A stretch of 64,000 nt of DNA from assembly GCA_018857735.1 (NCBI GenBank), contig JABMCL010002749.1, positions 475,001-539,000 on the forward strand. Direction: 5' to 3'. Each line of letters begins with the position of its first letter. The stretch's first letter is position 1. The position numbers and the translations under genes are program-made. Under the pieces are notes generated by a model. That model had not been told where the DNA came from and ran no database searches. It worked only from the letters and a program-made list of their open reading frames with translations. Of this stretch, positions 23,805-37,887 are shown piece by piece. This DNA is from Alviniconcha marisindica (taxonomy: Eukaryota; Mollusca; Gastropoda; Provannidae).

Positions 23805-24797
23805 TGCTCAGCACACAGGATGGGTGGTGGCTGACAACATGTCATGTCAAGTCATGATACTCAGCACACAGGATGGGTGGTGGCTGACAACATGTCAACT
23901 CACAATACTCAGCACACAGGATGGGTGGTGGCTGACATGTCAAGTCACAATACTCAGCACACAGGATGGGTGGTGGCTGACATGTCAAGTCACAATACTC
24001 AGCACACAGGATGGGTGGTGGCTGACAACTTGACAAGTCACAAAACTCAGCACACAGGATGGGTGGTGGCTGACATGTCAAGTCACAATACTCAGCACAC
24101 AGGATGGGTGGTTGCTGACAACATGACAAGTCACAATACTCAGCACACAGGATGGGTGGTGGCTGACAAAAGTCAAGTCACAATACTCAGCACACAGGAT
24201 GGGTGGTGGCTGACAACTTTGAAAGTCACAATACTCAGCACACAGGATGGGTGGTGGCTGAAAAATGACATGTCACAATGCTCAGCACACAGGATAGGTG
24301 GTGGCTGACAACATTTCAAGTCACAATACTCAGCACACAGGACGGGTGGTGGCTGACAACATGACAAGTCACAATGCTCAGCACACAGGATGGGTGGTGG
24401 CTGACAACATGTCAAGTCACAATACTCAGCACACAGGATGGGTGGTGGCTGACACATGAAGTCACAATACTCAGCACACAGGATAGGTGGTGGCTGACAA
24501 CATGCAAGTCACAATACTCAGCACACAGGACAGGGTGGTGGCTGACAACATGACAAGTCACAAGCCACCAAGGATGGGTGGTGGCTGACAACATGACAAG
24601 TCACAATACTCAGCACACAGGATGGGTGGTGGCTGACATGTCATGTCAAGTCACAATACTCAGCACACAGGATGGGTGGTGGCTGACAACATGACATGTC
24701 ACAATGCTCAGCACACAGGATAGGTGGTGGCTGACAACATTTCAAGTCACACACAGGACGGGTGGTGGCTGACAACATGACAAGTCACAATACTCAG
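23805..24797. repeat. 46-50 bp minisatellite in the last TTLL12 intron
   Basis: About 21 copies of a unit holding CACAATACTCAGCACACAGG, ATGGGTGGTGGCTGAC and a variable ACATGTCAAGT spacer. On the minus strand TGTGACTTGACATG followed by AGCCACCACCC resembles TGTGACTGCGACATGAAAGC and CACCACCCC of the adjacent damaged terminal exon, so the array may have been seeded there. Frames such as CQPPPILCAEYCDLT are repeat artefacts. Confidence 0.9.
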
Positions 24798-24810
24798 CAC
24801 ACAGACCACT

Positions 24811-24811
24811 C

Positions 24812-24842
<31 letters not shown>

Positions 24843-24845
24843 ATA
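24811..24845. repeat. Poly-C / (CA)n tract at the TTLL12 exon 13 donor
   Basis: A run of about 18 C and then (CA)n lies directly after the exon 13 donor. On the minus strand the donor itself reads GTATGTGTGTG. Confidence 0.9.
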
Positions 24846-24846
24846 C

Positions 24847-27800
24847 CAGAGGATGTCTTGTCCCACTTCAGCAGCAAGTCGATGGCATACATGGATCTGG
24901 ACTGTGGTGAGTGGCCCAGACCTTGAGGAGGTGGCTCTGAAACGGCCGCCTCAAACAGCTCACGGAACATCTCAAAGATGGAGCTCTGAAAAACAAAACA
25001 AAAACAAGTCATCTCAGAGTCCACACAACTTTGCATGAAACTTGTGCCCCAGTCAGAGAGATCAAATAAACCAAAACAAATTTCGGGGGGGGGGGGGGAA
25101 GAAACATACTGCACTTCATTTTTTTCCAATACACTCATCACGACATGTATGAGTCATTTTTTTCCAATAAACTCATCACGACATGTATGAGTCCATATAC
25201 ATGGGTATGTAAAATAGTTCACATCGGGTATCTATATTATCATGAAAAAAGTATGTTAGTTTTGTATCTTAACCCACTTGGCCCCAGACCGCCCGTCACC
25301 GCCCGCTCTTTTGCCTTACCGCGAAACCCCAGACCGCCCGGTAGCAGCCGGCAAGCAGACGCTCCATACTAGCATCTCAGCTAATGCAAATAGGAACGGG
25401 ATTCTCGCGAGACTTGTAGCCTCATTTCAGCTATTGTTTACTAGTTCTGGCAATGTCCTTTGTTTGAAGTTCGGCAAAGTCTGAGAGACTGTGAATTTTC
25501 AAAGTTGCGAGGTGGACACGCGATAGATGCCCGAAAACAAACAAAAGCCCTACTGTTAGCAATGGCGTCAGAGTTTCATCCTTTGAGATTTGAACTGCAA
25601 ATTTGCCTCAGTCGCTTACCGTGGGCACCCTAACAAACTCACGGAGCTTCATCTTTGGAGATTCAAACTGGAAATTTTGCAAAGTCGGTTACCCTGTAGG
25701 CCCCCCAAAACCTGACATTCAGATGCAGACATTTCTGACTTGGGATTTATTTATTTTTTAGTGAAAAAAATCAAAACCTGTTGGATATACAAGAACACTG
25801 TATTCACAAACTGGGAAAAATACGAAGTGAGCTGAAACCTTTTGTTTGGTGTTTATTATTGATTTTTAAAGTTGTATACCAGGATCATTTGACACAGTTA
25901 CTTCCCTTCACAAGAGATTTCGTAGTGAAAGGGCAGCGGCTGGTCTGGGGCCAAGTATGTTAAGCTCACATGACTGGCAAAGAAAAAGTAGTTAACTCAT
26001 AATAATAGCATGAATATCAAGTGAACTTCAATTCTTTCTATAAATTTCGATAATAATAACAAATAATCAGATACGAAATTTGCAATATACCTACATTGTG
26101 GCTCAAATGTTGAACAAAACAACAGACAATATACAATGCAATGAATATGGATTATCATAGTTTACACATAATTCCTCCCTAGGATCCACCACAATCTCTG
26201 CAACCATCTTCTCAGTCTTGCCTTCATATTCCAAGAACCATACCCAAACTGCAGGGAGCAACTGTTGCAGAGAATATAACAAGGTTTGATATCTGTGTTG
26301 CACCCCCCCCCCCCCCCATGTTATGTTATTTTGTAAGTCTGTTGCAGTTCATCTTACCTGCTAACAGCATGCACAGGCCCAACACTGGCCAAATTCAATG
26401 CTCACATAATGAGTATCACCTTCAGAAACAGATCACATGCTTTTAGCTCACCTCGACAGCATCATTCTAAAGCACGTATTCAGTAACCCATACTTCAGTG
26501 TCCAGTTTTTGTCAGACCTCAAGAGGCACACACATATACATCACCAATATCTCAAAAACAGCCAGCTCCACCCTTGGCTTCCTTAGAAGGAATCGCTGAA
26601 GCTGCCCATGGGACTGCAGACATATAGCCTGTCTGGCCCTTGTCAGCTCTACCAGAGAGTATGAATCTACATATGAACCCACACAACCAGGCAGACATCG
26701 ACCAGCTCAAACGTGTCCAATGTCTGGCAGCATGCTTTTTTATGCCACTACAGGGAACCAGGCTACGTCACCAAAATGCTCCCTGAACTAGACACCACCA
26801 AAATGCTACATGAATTAGACAACCACAAAATGCTCCCTGAACTGGAAATCACCAAAATGCTCCCTGAACTAGACATCACCAAAAATGCTACATGAATTAG
26901 ACAACCACAAAACACTCCCTGAAGTAGAAATCACCAAAATGCTACATGAATTAGACAACCACAAAATGCTCCCTGAACTAGACATCACCAAAATGCTTCC
27001 CGAACTAGACATCACCAACATGCTACATGAACTAGACAACCACAAAATGCTCCTTGAACTAGGCATCACCAAATTGCTACATGAACTAGACACCACCAAC
27101 ATGAACTAAATATCACCGAAATGGTCCCTGAACTAGACAACCACAAAATGCTCCCTGAACTAGACATCACCAAAATGCTCCATGAAATAGACACCACCAA
27201 AATGCTCCCTGAACTAGACATCACCAACATGAACAAGACATCACCAAAATGCTACATGAACTAGACATCACCAAAATGCTCCATGAACTAGCCATCACCA
27301 AAGTGCTACATGAACTAGACATCACCAAAATGCTCCATGAACTAGCCATCACCAACATGAACTAGACATCACTAAAATGCTACATGAACTAGACATCATC
27401 AAAATGCTCCTTGAAATAGACACCACCAAAATGCCCCCTGAACTAGACATCACCAACATGAACTAGACATCACCAAAATGCTACATGAACTAGACACCAC
27501 CAACATGAACCAGACATCACCAAAATGCTCCCTGAATTAGACAACACGCACTAGACATCACCAACATGAACCAGACATCACCCAAATGCTCCCTGAACTA
27601 GACCTGCCCTGCCCTGGAGGGCCAACACAAACAGCAATGCCCTCTCCTGCCCTAGTACGCTCCACAGGCATGGCTTTCTCACAGATGTCTGGAGCACTCT
27701 ACAAACTGACAATCATCGTCATCATCACCATCATCATCATTGGGGGCGGGGATAGCTCAGTTGGTAGGCATCACGCTGAAAATCCTGGCGCAGTATTGAC

Positions 27801-28906
27801 ACCGATTCAAGTCCCCAGCGCGGCAAGGGATTGTTCTCCCAGAGTCAGCTTCCAGTGCAGACTCTCTTACAATGTCCATACAGCCCCCATGTGCAATCAC
27901 AGGCATCAATGTCTGTGCGCACGTTACTGGCAGCCGTACCATTGTTTGGACAGACAGAAATACTGCACCAATCACAGGAATGGGTAGCATTGCTTTTGTG
28001 GCTGCTGTGCCTTACCCCGGTAAGGTGACCCAAATTTCCTGCAAGGGACGATGAAGTAGTAGAAAAAGATGTAAAAAATAATAATAAAAAACCCCATCCC
28101 CATCACTTACCTCGACTGAAGCCCAGGGGAAGTCTGGATACTGTTTCTCAAACAGGGGGATAAACTCATCATAATGAACCTGAAAGAAGATGCAAACAGA
28201 GTTTTCTTCAAAGGAACAAAGTGTTAGCTTGATGATAAGTAAGTAAGTAACTGGGTGTTTTACACCCAGTCAACCAGTATGGCTATATCAGAGCAAAAAC
28301 TTGATAAGTAAGTAAAGATTTTGCTTAATGTCCACAGAAGCAAAAACTTGATAATAAATGTAAAACTGTTTATTTTTTTTATTTTTTTTAGCAACAGGCA
28401 ACAAACAAAAACTTATGTGACCACCACAGGATGTGTCTTTTGGCAGCAAATCATGTTTTTTAGTTACTGATATCATTGAAAAAGGCTTACATTTTCTATT
28501 CACTGCATCTCATGATCATTAAGTATGTAAGAGTCATTTACTGAACACCATGTCACAAAAATGCTCTTTATTTATTGCGTAAAACTGTGCCCAATGAACT
28601 TAAACTGAAAACTGTTTGCAGCCTGTTACAAGTGGCCATCCAGACACAATGTGAATTCGCAAGAAGATGGCCTACACGAACAAGTGTTCCGTTATTGACC
28701 ATTTCCACAGTAACATGTGAGGTAGAGACTGACTGACCTGCTTCAGTTCAGCGGAGGTGTAGTTCATCACCGTGAAATGCTTTTCATACTCATGGAAGTT
28801 GTCCAGGGAGAAAGCACTGGGGACACATATATAATAGATTACTTATGGGCCCCATCTCATAAGAGCCCACAGGGCTTACAAAGACATAAAGACATGCTCA
28901 TTTCAA

Positions 28907-28938
<32 letters not shown>

Positions 28939-31900
28939 ACTACATCACAGTTTATGTGCATGAACATGCACTGTCAATGCCTCCTACTGATATCCAAACA
29001 TGAAATAAAGTCTTTACCAAACTTGTGAGAAACCCAGTTCAGAAACTTAAATCACTTTAAACCGCACCTGTAACTGAAAAAAAAATTGTTTCCAAATCTT
29101 TGGGGATGGCTTGTTAAGTTGTTTTTATTCTCAGGAGTCATACTGTTGTAGGTTTGTGCAGTTTCATGTGAGTACATACAAGGTACACAAACTCTATCAG
29201 AGGTTCTGGTTTGTGTACCTTGTATTTCTCACACACCAGGTGAGAGTTACCATGGCAACTCAGGTCTTTGTTGTTGTGTTTGTGTGACAGCATTTGAGTG
29301 CTAATTAACTCCCTTCTTTGTTGATTCAACAAGCCACCGTCATCATCATCATCTACATCAACCTGACAGTCAGCTGTTTCTGTTGGACTCACATGTTGGC
29401 AAATCGCAGCCAGAAGACTTTGTAGGCATAGAGTTTCAAGGGTTGGACTGAGCGCAGCAGGACAATGTAGCGAATGTCAAACTTGACCTTTCCAATGTCA
29501 CCACGCTCAAACAAGACAGGGTCTTCCACATACTTACATGCTACCTGCGCACACAACAACAGACAAAATCAAATGTTGTCATCACAGCATCAAGTCAAAA
29601 TAGATACCAGCAAAGGCAAGCCAGGATATTTTTACGATCATCACACCAACACCACATCAATCAATGTCACCATTGTGTCATCACATGCCAGTTGTGTCAC
29701 GAGATATCACCACTGTGTTATCATACCACCACCGCATCATGTGCTACCACCACTATGGCAAGTCATGTGATACAACTGGTGGGTAAAGTGATGTCAACGC
29801 AGTCAAAGAACACCGACTGCTCTGCATACCTTGACAAGACATTAAAATCCAATTACTAAGTAACTAGCTGCATGACTCATGCTCTAACTACACATGGACA
29901 GTCTGTTTCTGGTCGCCTAGCAATACAGCTGTCATCACAAGCTTGCTTGTGTGTCTGTGCTTGCATGTGTGTGTTTGCGTGTGGGTGGATGTGGGTGTGC
30001 GTGCACGTGTGTGTGTGTGTGTGTGTGTGTGCGGAGGGAGGGTCAGGGGTGCATTCCTGCATGTGTGTGTGCAAGCATGTGTGTGCCCTACAATAAAGTT
30101 GTCATCACATGCTTTTGTGTACATGTGTGTGTGTGTGTGTGTGCATGCGTGCGTGCGTGCGTGCGTATGTGTGCGTGCATGTCTGTGCATATGTGCATGG
30201 TTCCCTGCATATGTGTGCATGTATGGCTGTTTGTGTGTGTATGCATGGGCGGGTGTGCGTGTGCATATATAGTGTATGCGTAAGTAAGTGCATGCAATGG
30301 AGAGAACTTGGCCTGTCCACCTTGGGCCCTGTCTCAGGCAACCTGACGATACAGTTGAGGTCATCAGTGATGGTGATGTCCATGCCACGTGCCAAGTTCC
30401 AGGGCTTGCAGATCCAGGTGTTGTCCACACCACTGAAACAACATGACCATGTGGTGATCACCACACAATGCACAGCCCCACACCACTGAAACAACGTGAC
30501 TGTTGCCACCACCGCACACCCCCACACCACTGAAACAACACGACTGTGGCCATCACCGCACACTGCACTGCCCCACAACACTGAAACAACATGACCATGT
30601 GGCCATCACCACACACCACAGAAACACGATTGTGGCCATCACCACACACCGCACTGCCCCACAGCACTGAAACAACATGACCATGTGGCCATCACCACAC
30701 ACCACTGAAACAACATGACTGTGCCCACCACCGCACACCCCCACACCACTGAAACAACACAACTGTGGCCATCACCGCACACCGCACTGCCCCACACCAC
30801 TGAAACAACATGACCATGTGGCCATCACCGCACACCACTGAAACAACACGACTGTGGCCATCACCACACACTGCACTGCCCCACACCACTGAAACAACAT
30901 GACTGTGGCCATTACCACACACCACTGAAACAACATGACCATGTGGCCATCACCACACACTGCACACCACTGAAACAACATGACTGTGGCCATCACCACA
31001 CACCGCAATGCCCCACACCACTGAAACAACATGACCATGTGGCCATCACCACACACTGCACACCACTGAAACAACATGACTGTGGCCATCACCACACACT
31101 GCACACCACTGAAACAACATGACTGTGGCCATCACCACACACCCCCACACCACTGAAACAACATGACCATGTGGCCATCACCACACACCATTTTTTTGTT
31201 TTGTTTTAAAGAACACAAACCCCAAAATAACCCCCAAAACATTTAAAGAATACAAACAAATGCCACAAAATAACCCTAAAAACAAACCTTTCCTTTAAAA
31301 TCAGATTTTTTGCTGGAACACACAAAAGCTAAAAGGGCAGCTATAGCTTACAAAACAAACAAAAATACTTTCCAGAAGAAACCAATACACTCACTGTTTT
31401 TCCCTCGTCTGGAAGTATGAAACAAACTTGGGCAGTTCCGTCTCCAGGTTGAAGGTCACGGGCAGCCACTTTGGGCCCGGACTAAGTGGATCAGAGGACG
31501 GTTGTTTGGCTGCACGTCTGGCAACAATGGCGAGGAGATCTTTGACAGTCAGGACCATCTCACAGGGGAACTGGTTGATGTGACGTCCCGGGTGGTTGAC
31601 ACTCAGCTCCCTGACACAAACCAATAACTATCATGTTTCCTTACAATAAAGAACACACATATTTAAAGGGGACCCAATAACTATCATGTTTCCTTACAAT
31701 AAAGAACACACATATTTAAAGGGGACCCAATAACTATCATGTTTCCTTACAATAAAGAACACACATATTTAAAGGGGACCCAATAACTATCATGTTTCCT
31801 TACAATAAAGAACACACATATTTAAAGGGGACCCAGTAACTATCAGGGGACCCAATAACTATCATGTTTCCTTACAATAAAGAACACACATATTTAAAGG

Positions 31901-34900
31901 GGACCCAATAACTATCATGTTTCCTTACAATAAAGAACACACATATTTAAAGGGGTCCCAGTAAGTATCAGGGGACCCAATAACTCACATTTCCTTACAA
32001 TAAAGAACACACATATTTAAAGGGGACCCAATAACTATCATTTTTCCTTACAATAAAGAACACATATATTTAAAGGGGACCCAACAACTATCATTTTTCT
32101 TCACAATAAAGAATGCACATATTTAAAGGGGACCAAAAACAAGGGTAAAAGTTGGCCCAAAAGCAAAGAAAATGTGCAAATATTTCCACCTGTAGGATTC
32201 ATTTGGTTCTTCTATCCATATTGATACAAAAAGAATCACTTTTGTTTGCTACAATTTTGAGGTCCTTAGGGTGCTCGCTTTTTCCCATTAAAAGGCAGAA
32301 AAGGGTTTTTATTCAAACTTGATGTTTCAGTCCAGTAGGTCAGCAGGACTGAGTATCTAGTCCCTTGAATGAGAGAGATAGAGCAATCAAAAGGAAGGAA
32401 GTGCTGGATATAATCATTTCAAAAGCTGGAAAAAGTTTGGAAGAAAACTTTTAGTCCAGTTCCTGCTAAAGTGCTACTCCTCAGTACAATCAAGGAAAGA
32501 CCTTCACGCACAAAACTCACTCAAAATCCTTGAAGGTCTGGGAAATCCAGACAATATCCGACTCTTCAGGGGAGTCCACCAGTGTGAACCTATCATTGGT
32601 CAAAAATTCCCGGAAGTTTTGGTAGCTGAAAAACACTCGCAGCTTCCGATCTGTAGGAAGTGGCTGATACACGAAGTTGGGGTCTGGCAATGTTTCAGCA
32701 TGTCGGAATTTCTGTGCAAACAAAACACACAAAAAGTTTAGCCATACCTGGGTTCACACAGGTGCTGGAAAACACAATTCAGGAACTTTTAAAACACTCA
32801 CAAGAGCCAACTTTCCTCTTTCTTTTTTTAAATTTCTTATGTTTTTGTGTTTAACTTTTGTTAGAACCCTCAAAAGAAACTGAACAAGCAAGGAAAAGAA
32901 AAAGTGACTGTTACAAGAACAAAGCAGTGTACATACAATAATTATTGCACTATGGAGTGAGGTAGGGTTGGAAACAGCAAGACAGGGACAGCATGAACAA
33001 GTAAGGATTTTGTTTTTTTAAATTTCAGTCAATGGCTTGTGTGTCAGACACAGCAGGATGAGAGAAAGGCATGCACAGTTATTGTCAAGACATTTCTTTT
33101 TTTTAACACAGTACTACAACCATTTGAATTTTCAAGGACCTTCAAGGATTATTTACTGATATTATTTTCACAGAATTTTAAAACATTTCTCATAAAAATG
33201 AGTGGTCCAGTGGACCAGTGGAAGGGAGAATTCTACTGGTCCGCTGGCAGTTTTGGTGATTGTGGACCACCAACCCAGCGGGAATTTCGAGCCCTGGGTT
33301 CATTTACCTGGAAAAACAAAGGGTAAGGTCTCAGAGAAAGTGACTGTTAAAAAAAGAGAAGAAAAAAAAAGAGAGGTGGTCTTTCATGAGAGGTTCGTTC
33401 CACTGTTGTTGTTTTTCACCTCAAAATAATCAGCAGGGGGCTGTGTCTGGGTGAAGGGCACATGAGTCATGTCGCTGGGGATCCATGGCTGGGACAGCGC
33501 TTGTCGGACCAGGGCGTCGCTGCTGTTCTGGGAGTACACACGATCTACCGTCAACTCATCTGCAACAAGAACATGCCACCAAACCAATAACGAAAAATAG
33601 AATGTGCATGATTCAATGAATATACCACAGCAGAGAGTAGACACACTGTCTTCCACATATTTACTGACATCATTACCGGCCACAATAGACAGCAGACACA
33701 CTGAGCAGTCTCCAATGTACTTAAAGACATCACGCACAGGCCACAGCAGACACACTGTCTCCCTTGTACTTACCATCTTTACTGATGTCAGGCACAGGCT
33801 ACAGCAGAGAGCAGACACACTGTCTCCCTTGTACTTACCATCTTTACTGATGTCAGGCACAGGCTACAGCAGAGAGCAGACACACTGTCTCCCTTGTACT
33901 TACCATCTTTACTGATGTCAGGCAAAGGCTACAGCAGAGAGCAGACAAACTGTCTCCCTTGTACTTACTATCTTTACTGACATCACACACAGGCTACAGC
34001 AGACACTGTCTCCCTTGTACTTACCATCCTAACTGATGTCATGCACAGGCTACAACAGAGCAGACACACTGTCTTCCTTGTACTTACCATCCTTACTAAT
34101 GTCATGCAGAGAGTAGACACACTGTCTCCCTTGTCCTTACCATCCTTACTGACATCACACACAGGCCACAGCAGACACAGTCTCCCTTGTACTAACCATC
34201 CTTACTGATGTCACCTTACTGATATCATGCACTAGCCACAACAGAGAGTAGACACATTGTCTCCCTTGTACTTACCATCCTTACTGATGTCAGGCACTGC
34301 CCACAACAGAGAGCAGACATACTGTCTCCCTTGTACTTGCCATCCTTACTGATATCATGCACTGGCCACAACAGAGAGTAGACACATTGTCTCCCTTGTA
34401 CTTACCATCCTTACTGATATCATGCACTGCCCACAACAGAGTAGACACATTGTCTCCCTTGTACTTACCATCCTTACTGATGTCATGCACTGGCCACAAC
34501 AGAGAGTAGACACATTGTCTCCCTTGTACTTACCATCCTTACTGATGTCATGCACTGGCCACAACAGAGAGTAGACACATTGTCTCCCTTGTACCTACCA
34601 TCCTTACTGATGTCACCTTACTGATGTCATGCACTGGCCACAACAGAGAGTAGACACACTGTATCCCTTGTGCTTACCATCCTTACTGACGTCACACACT
34701 GGCCACAACAGAGAGTAGACACACTGACTGGTGGTGAAGGGGACCATCCTGCAGTTGGGGTTGTCGCTGTGACGCAGTTTGCAGCCCACCTCATCAGTCA
34801 CGTACCACAATGGCAGCACTTCATTGGCGGGCTGCACAACACATCATACAGGTTAACGCTACAGTCCCTACCTGATCCATCATGTATCACACTTACTGAT

Positions 34901-35923
34901 GGTGTTTCACTGGCTGCCTGTTAACACTACAGTCCCCACCAAATCCGTCATGTACCACAGTTACTGATGGTGTTTCACTGGCTGCCTGTACAACGCATCA
35001 TTCAGTTTAATGCTACAATCCCCACCTAATCCATCGCATACCACAGTTACTGATGGTGCTTCACTGGCTACAGGCATATAACACATCATTCAGGTTAATC
35101 TCTCTCTTCCTCCTCTTTTTCTAAAATTCTTTTTCAAGAGGGGTGCAGTGGACAGAGGGGGTTGTTTATTATACTGATTGATCGATTGATGATCGCTTAT
35201 ATAGCGCTATTATCCGCTCTCTTGAGCAGACTCACGACGCTCGCATGTAATTCTACATGAGTGACTAGCTTTTTATAGCGCGTTTTTTATATATATTATT
35301 ATTGGCAATGAACACGTTTCCCAAGCCTTCACATTCTCCTCTCCCAGCAGTAACGGTCGAGAAGCTGACCTTCGTCATTCAGTGGGAGAAGATGAAGACT
35401 GTGATTGCAGCAGACAAGCTGCAGGAACAGATAATTTCCACTGGGCTGCTGCTGTAGCTGAATGGAGAGATTTTATGGACAAGCTGAATACTCACCATGT
35501 CTGCCGTTCGAATCTTGTAGGTTTGAACATACCTGGAAAAAAATATCAAACACTTATTATATATGTGTGTGTGTGTGTGTGTGTGCATGCACGTGCATGT
35601 GTGTGTGTGTGTGTGTGTGCACATGCAAGTGTGTGTGCAACGGTGCAACAGTGCAAATGTGCATGTGAGCATGCAACTTTCTTTGTGAACTTCTGTCCAT
35701 GTATCAACTATCACTGTATGTCTGTGAGTGCATCTTGTGTGTGTATAGGCTAATCTAGGTGTGTGCTTGTGTGTCCTTGTGTGCTTGCCTACCTGTCTGT
35801 GTGTACTATATGTATATGATATGTAACATACATGATACGCACAAACACATTGTATCATCTGAGGATGTAAAGCATGTGTCCTTGAGCAGGGAGAGACAAC
35901 AGACATCTTGCAACTGACTTATG

Positions 35924-35954
<31 letters not shown>

Positions 35955-36677
35955 TGTGTGTGTGTGTGTTTCCATATAATACCTTATGTAAATTGTTTTG
36001 GTAGGACTGTGCTCTACATGTGTATAGAATATTGTCTTCAGGTTAATATGTATCATGTGAATGCTCAGGGCATCGATGAGTGCATGATAAATGTATATTA
36101 TTATTATTACTACAACCAAACTCAAGCCCAATACCTCCACATGCGACGCATGACCAAATTGATGGCCTCCTCAGTGCCAAATGCATCAAAGTCTACACTC
36201 ATCAGCTGACACATTCGCTGCAGCAGCGAAGGAATGACTGCCAGATGCTGCCGGGCATGCTTCAGCTCAAATGTCCAGGCATGGTCCACCAGAAATATAC
36301 TGAAAAAATATAATTATTAACGTTATTTGCCCAATTTTTTTTTTAAATTGCAATAACAGTAAGTAATAACAATTAAGATCCCACAGGGAATACTGAAGAT
36401 TGTTAACAGAAAAATAACACACAAGCCCAGGGTATAATGTTTTTTATATGGTTTAAACTTTTAGCCAGTGAACGTGTATGTGTGCACAACATTTTGTCAG
36501 TTTGTGTGTTTGATTTTTTTAACTGGTGTGAAGTCTAAAAGGCAGTGAAAGTGGTTCACAGAAACTGGTCAGACAGTCACCGTAACCAATCAGATAAACT
36601 GCCATCTATAGATACTACTATCACTGTATCAGAGCTCTATTACTATTAGCAAACACCCTGTTCCCTTCCCCATCTAG

Positions 36678-36743
<66 letters not shown>

Positions 36744-37576
36744 CTGTTTCTGGCATATTGTACTGATATTAAGTTATTAACTGGTTAAAATACATCCAAA
36801 ATTACTGGTTATCACAAACCCTGATTTTAGTTCTCATTTCCAATCCATAAACACAAACTGACACACTACCAAGATCATGCTGCCTATATAAAAGAGATAA
36901 TATAACATATAAGTCATAACATCATAAGTTCAGCTGAACTTATCATTCACTAGCCCGGCAGGATGGTACAACAATTTTCAGCTTCACAGGCCTGGATCAT
37001 ACCTTGTGGAATCCTGAGCCTTGATGCCTTTGTCATTCTGGACCACCATGCTGCACTCCACAGTTTGGTCCTCACGGTGTTCCTGAACCTCCATCACATA
37101 CTGTCCTATGTCGTATGTCTGACAAAGTGACACAAAAGTAGAAGGGCAAAGTATTAGTTTCACTACTAATAGTATACCGCTGTCAACATAAGGTGTCACT
37201 CCTATTCCTAATAGTACTTTAGTAGTAATACCATTACCGACATAAAGTTAACACTCTCAATATTTCCACTGTCTTCGGATCCTTCTGACATTTTCCTGCA
37301 CAGGTCTAAACCAACTTAGTTCTCTGTTCAACATAACTTAGAAGAAAAAAACATACTGTAAGTATAATAGTCTGAGTATTACTATTTGACTATAGCAATC
37401 ATTATTATCACAATATCAGCTACAGCAGTATCTGATTCTGAGTTATGACAACATTTTTAAAAATCAAAACCACAGCATGCAGCTGAGAATTTACCTCACA
37501 ATAAATGCACTACTAGAAACTTCCATTTTGAATTCACCACAGACACAGTATGATGCACACAAAAATACATTTTATA

Positions 37577-37628
<52 letters not shown>

Positions 37629-37835
37629 CAAAAGAATAACAAATATTAGACACATAATATTTTTTTAGAGTGCAGCATTTTGTGGGCCTGGGTACATCAC
37701 AGGTTGTACCTGAAGCTGTGCGTTAGGTCCCCAGCAATGGGGGCCCAAAACGCACTGCTGCCTGCCAGCAGCACAACATATAGCAGTGCACTTCTCCTGC
37801 TACCACTGTACTACTACTAGTGCTACAGCTAGGTT

Positions 37836-37887
<52 letters not shown>

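Noticed and set aside
23842..24594. Cysteine-rich repeat proteins (CQPPPILCAEYCDLT)
   Set aside because: Frames of the 47 bp array inside a TTLL12 intron; units differ in length and shift frame.
29888..30433. 181-codon minus frame covering TTLL12 exon 9
   Set aside because: Only 30321-30432 is exon; the rest is intron low-complexity sequence or another frame.
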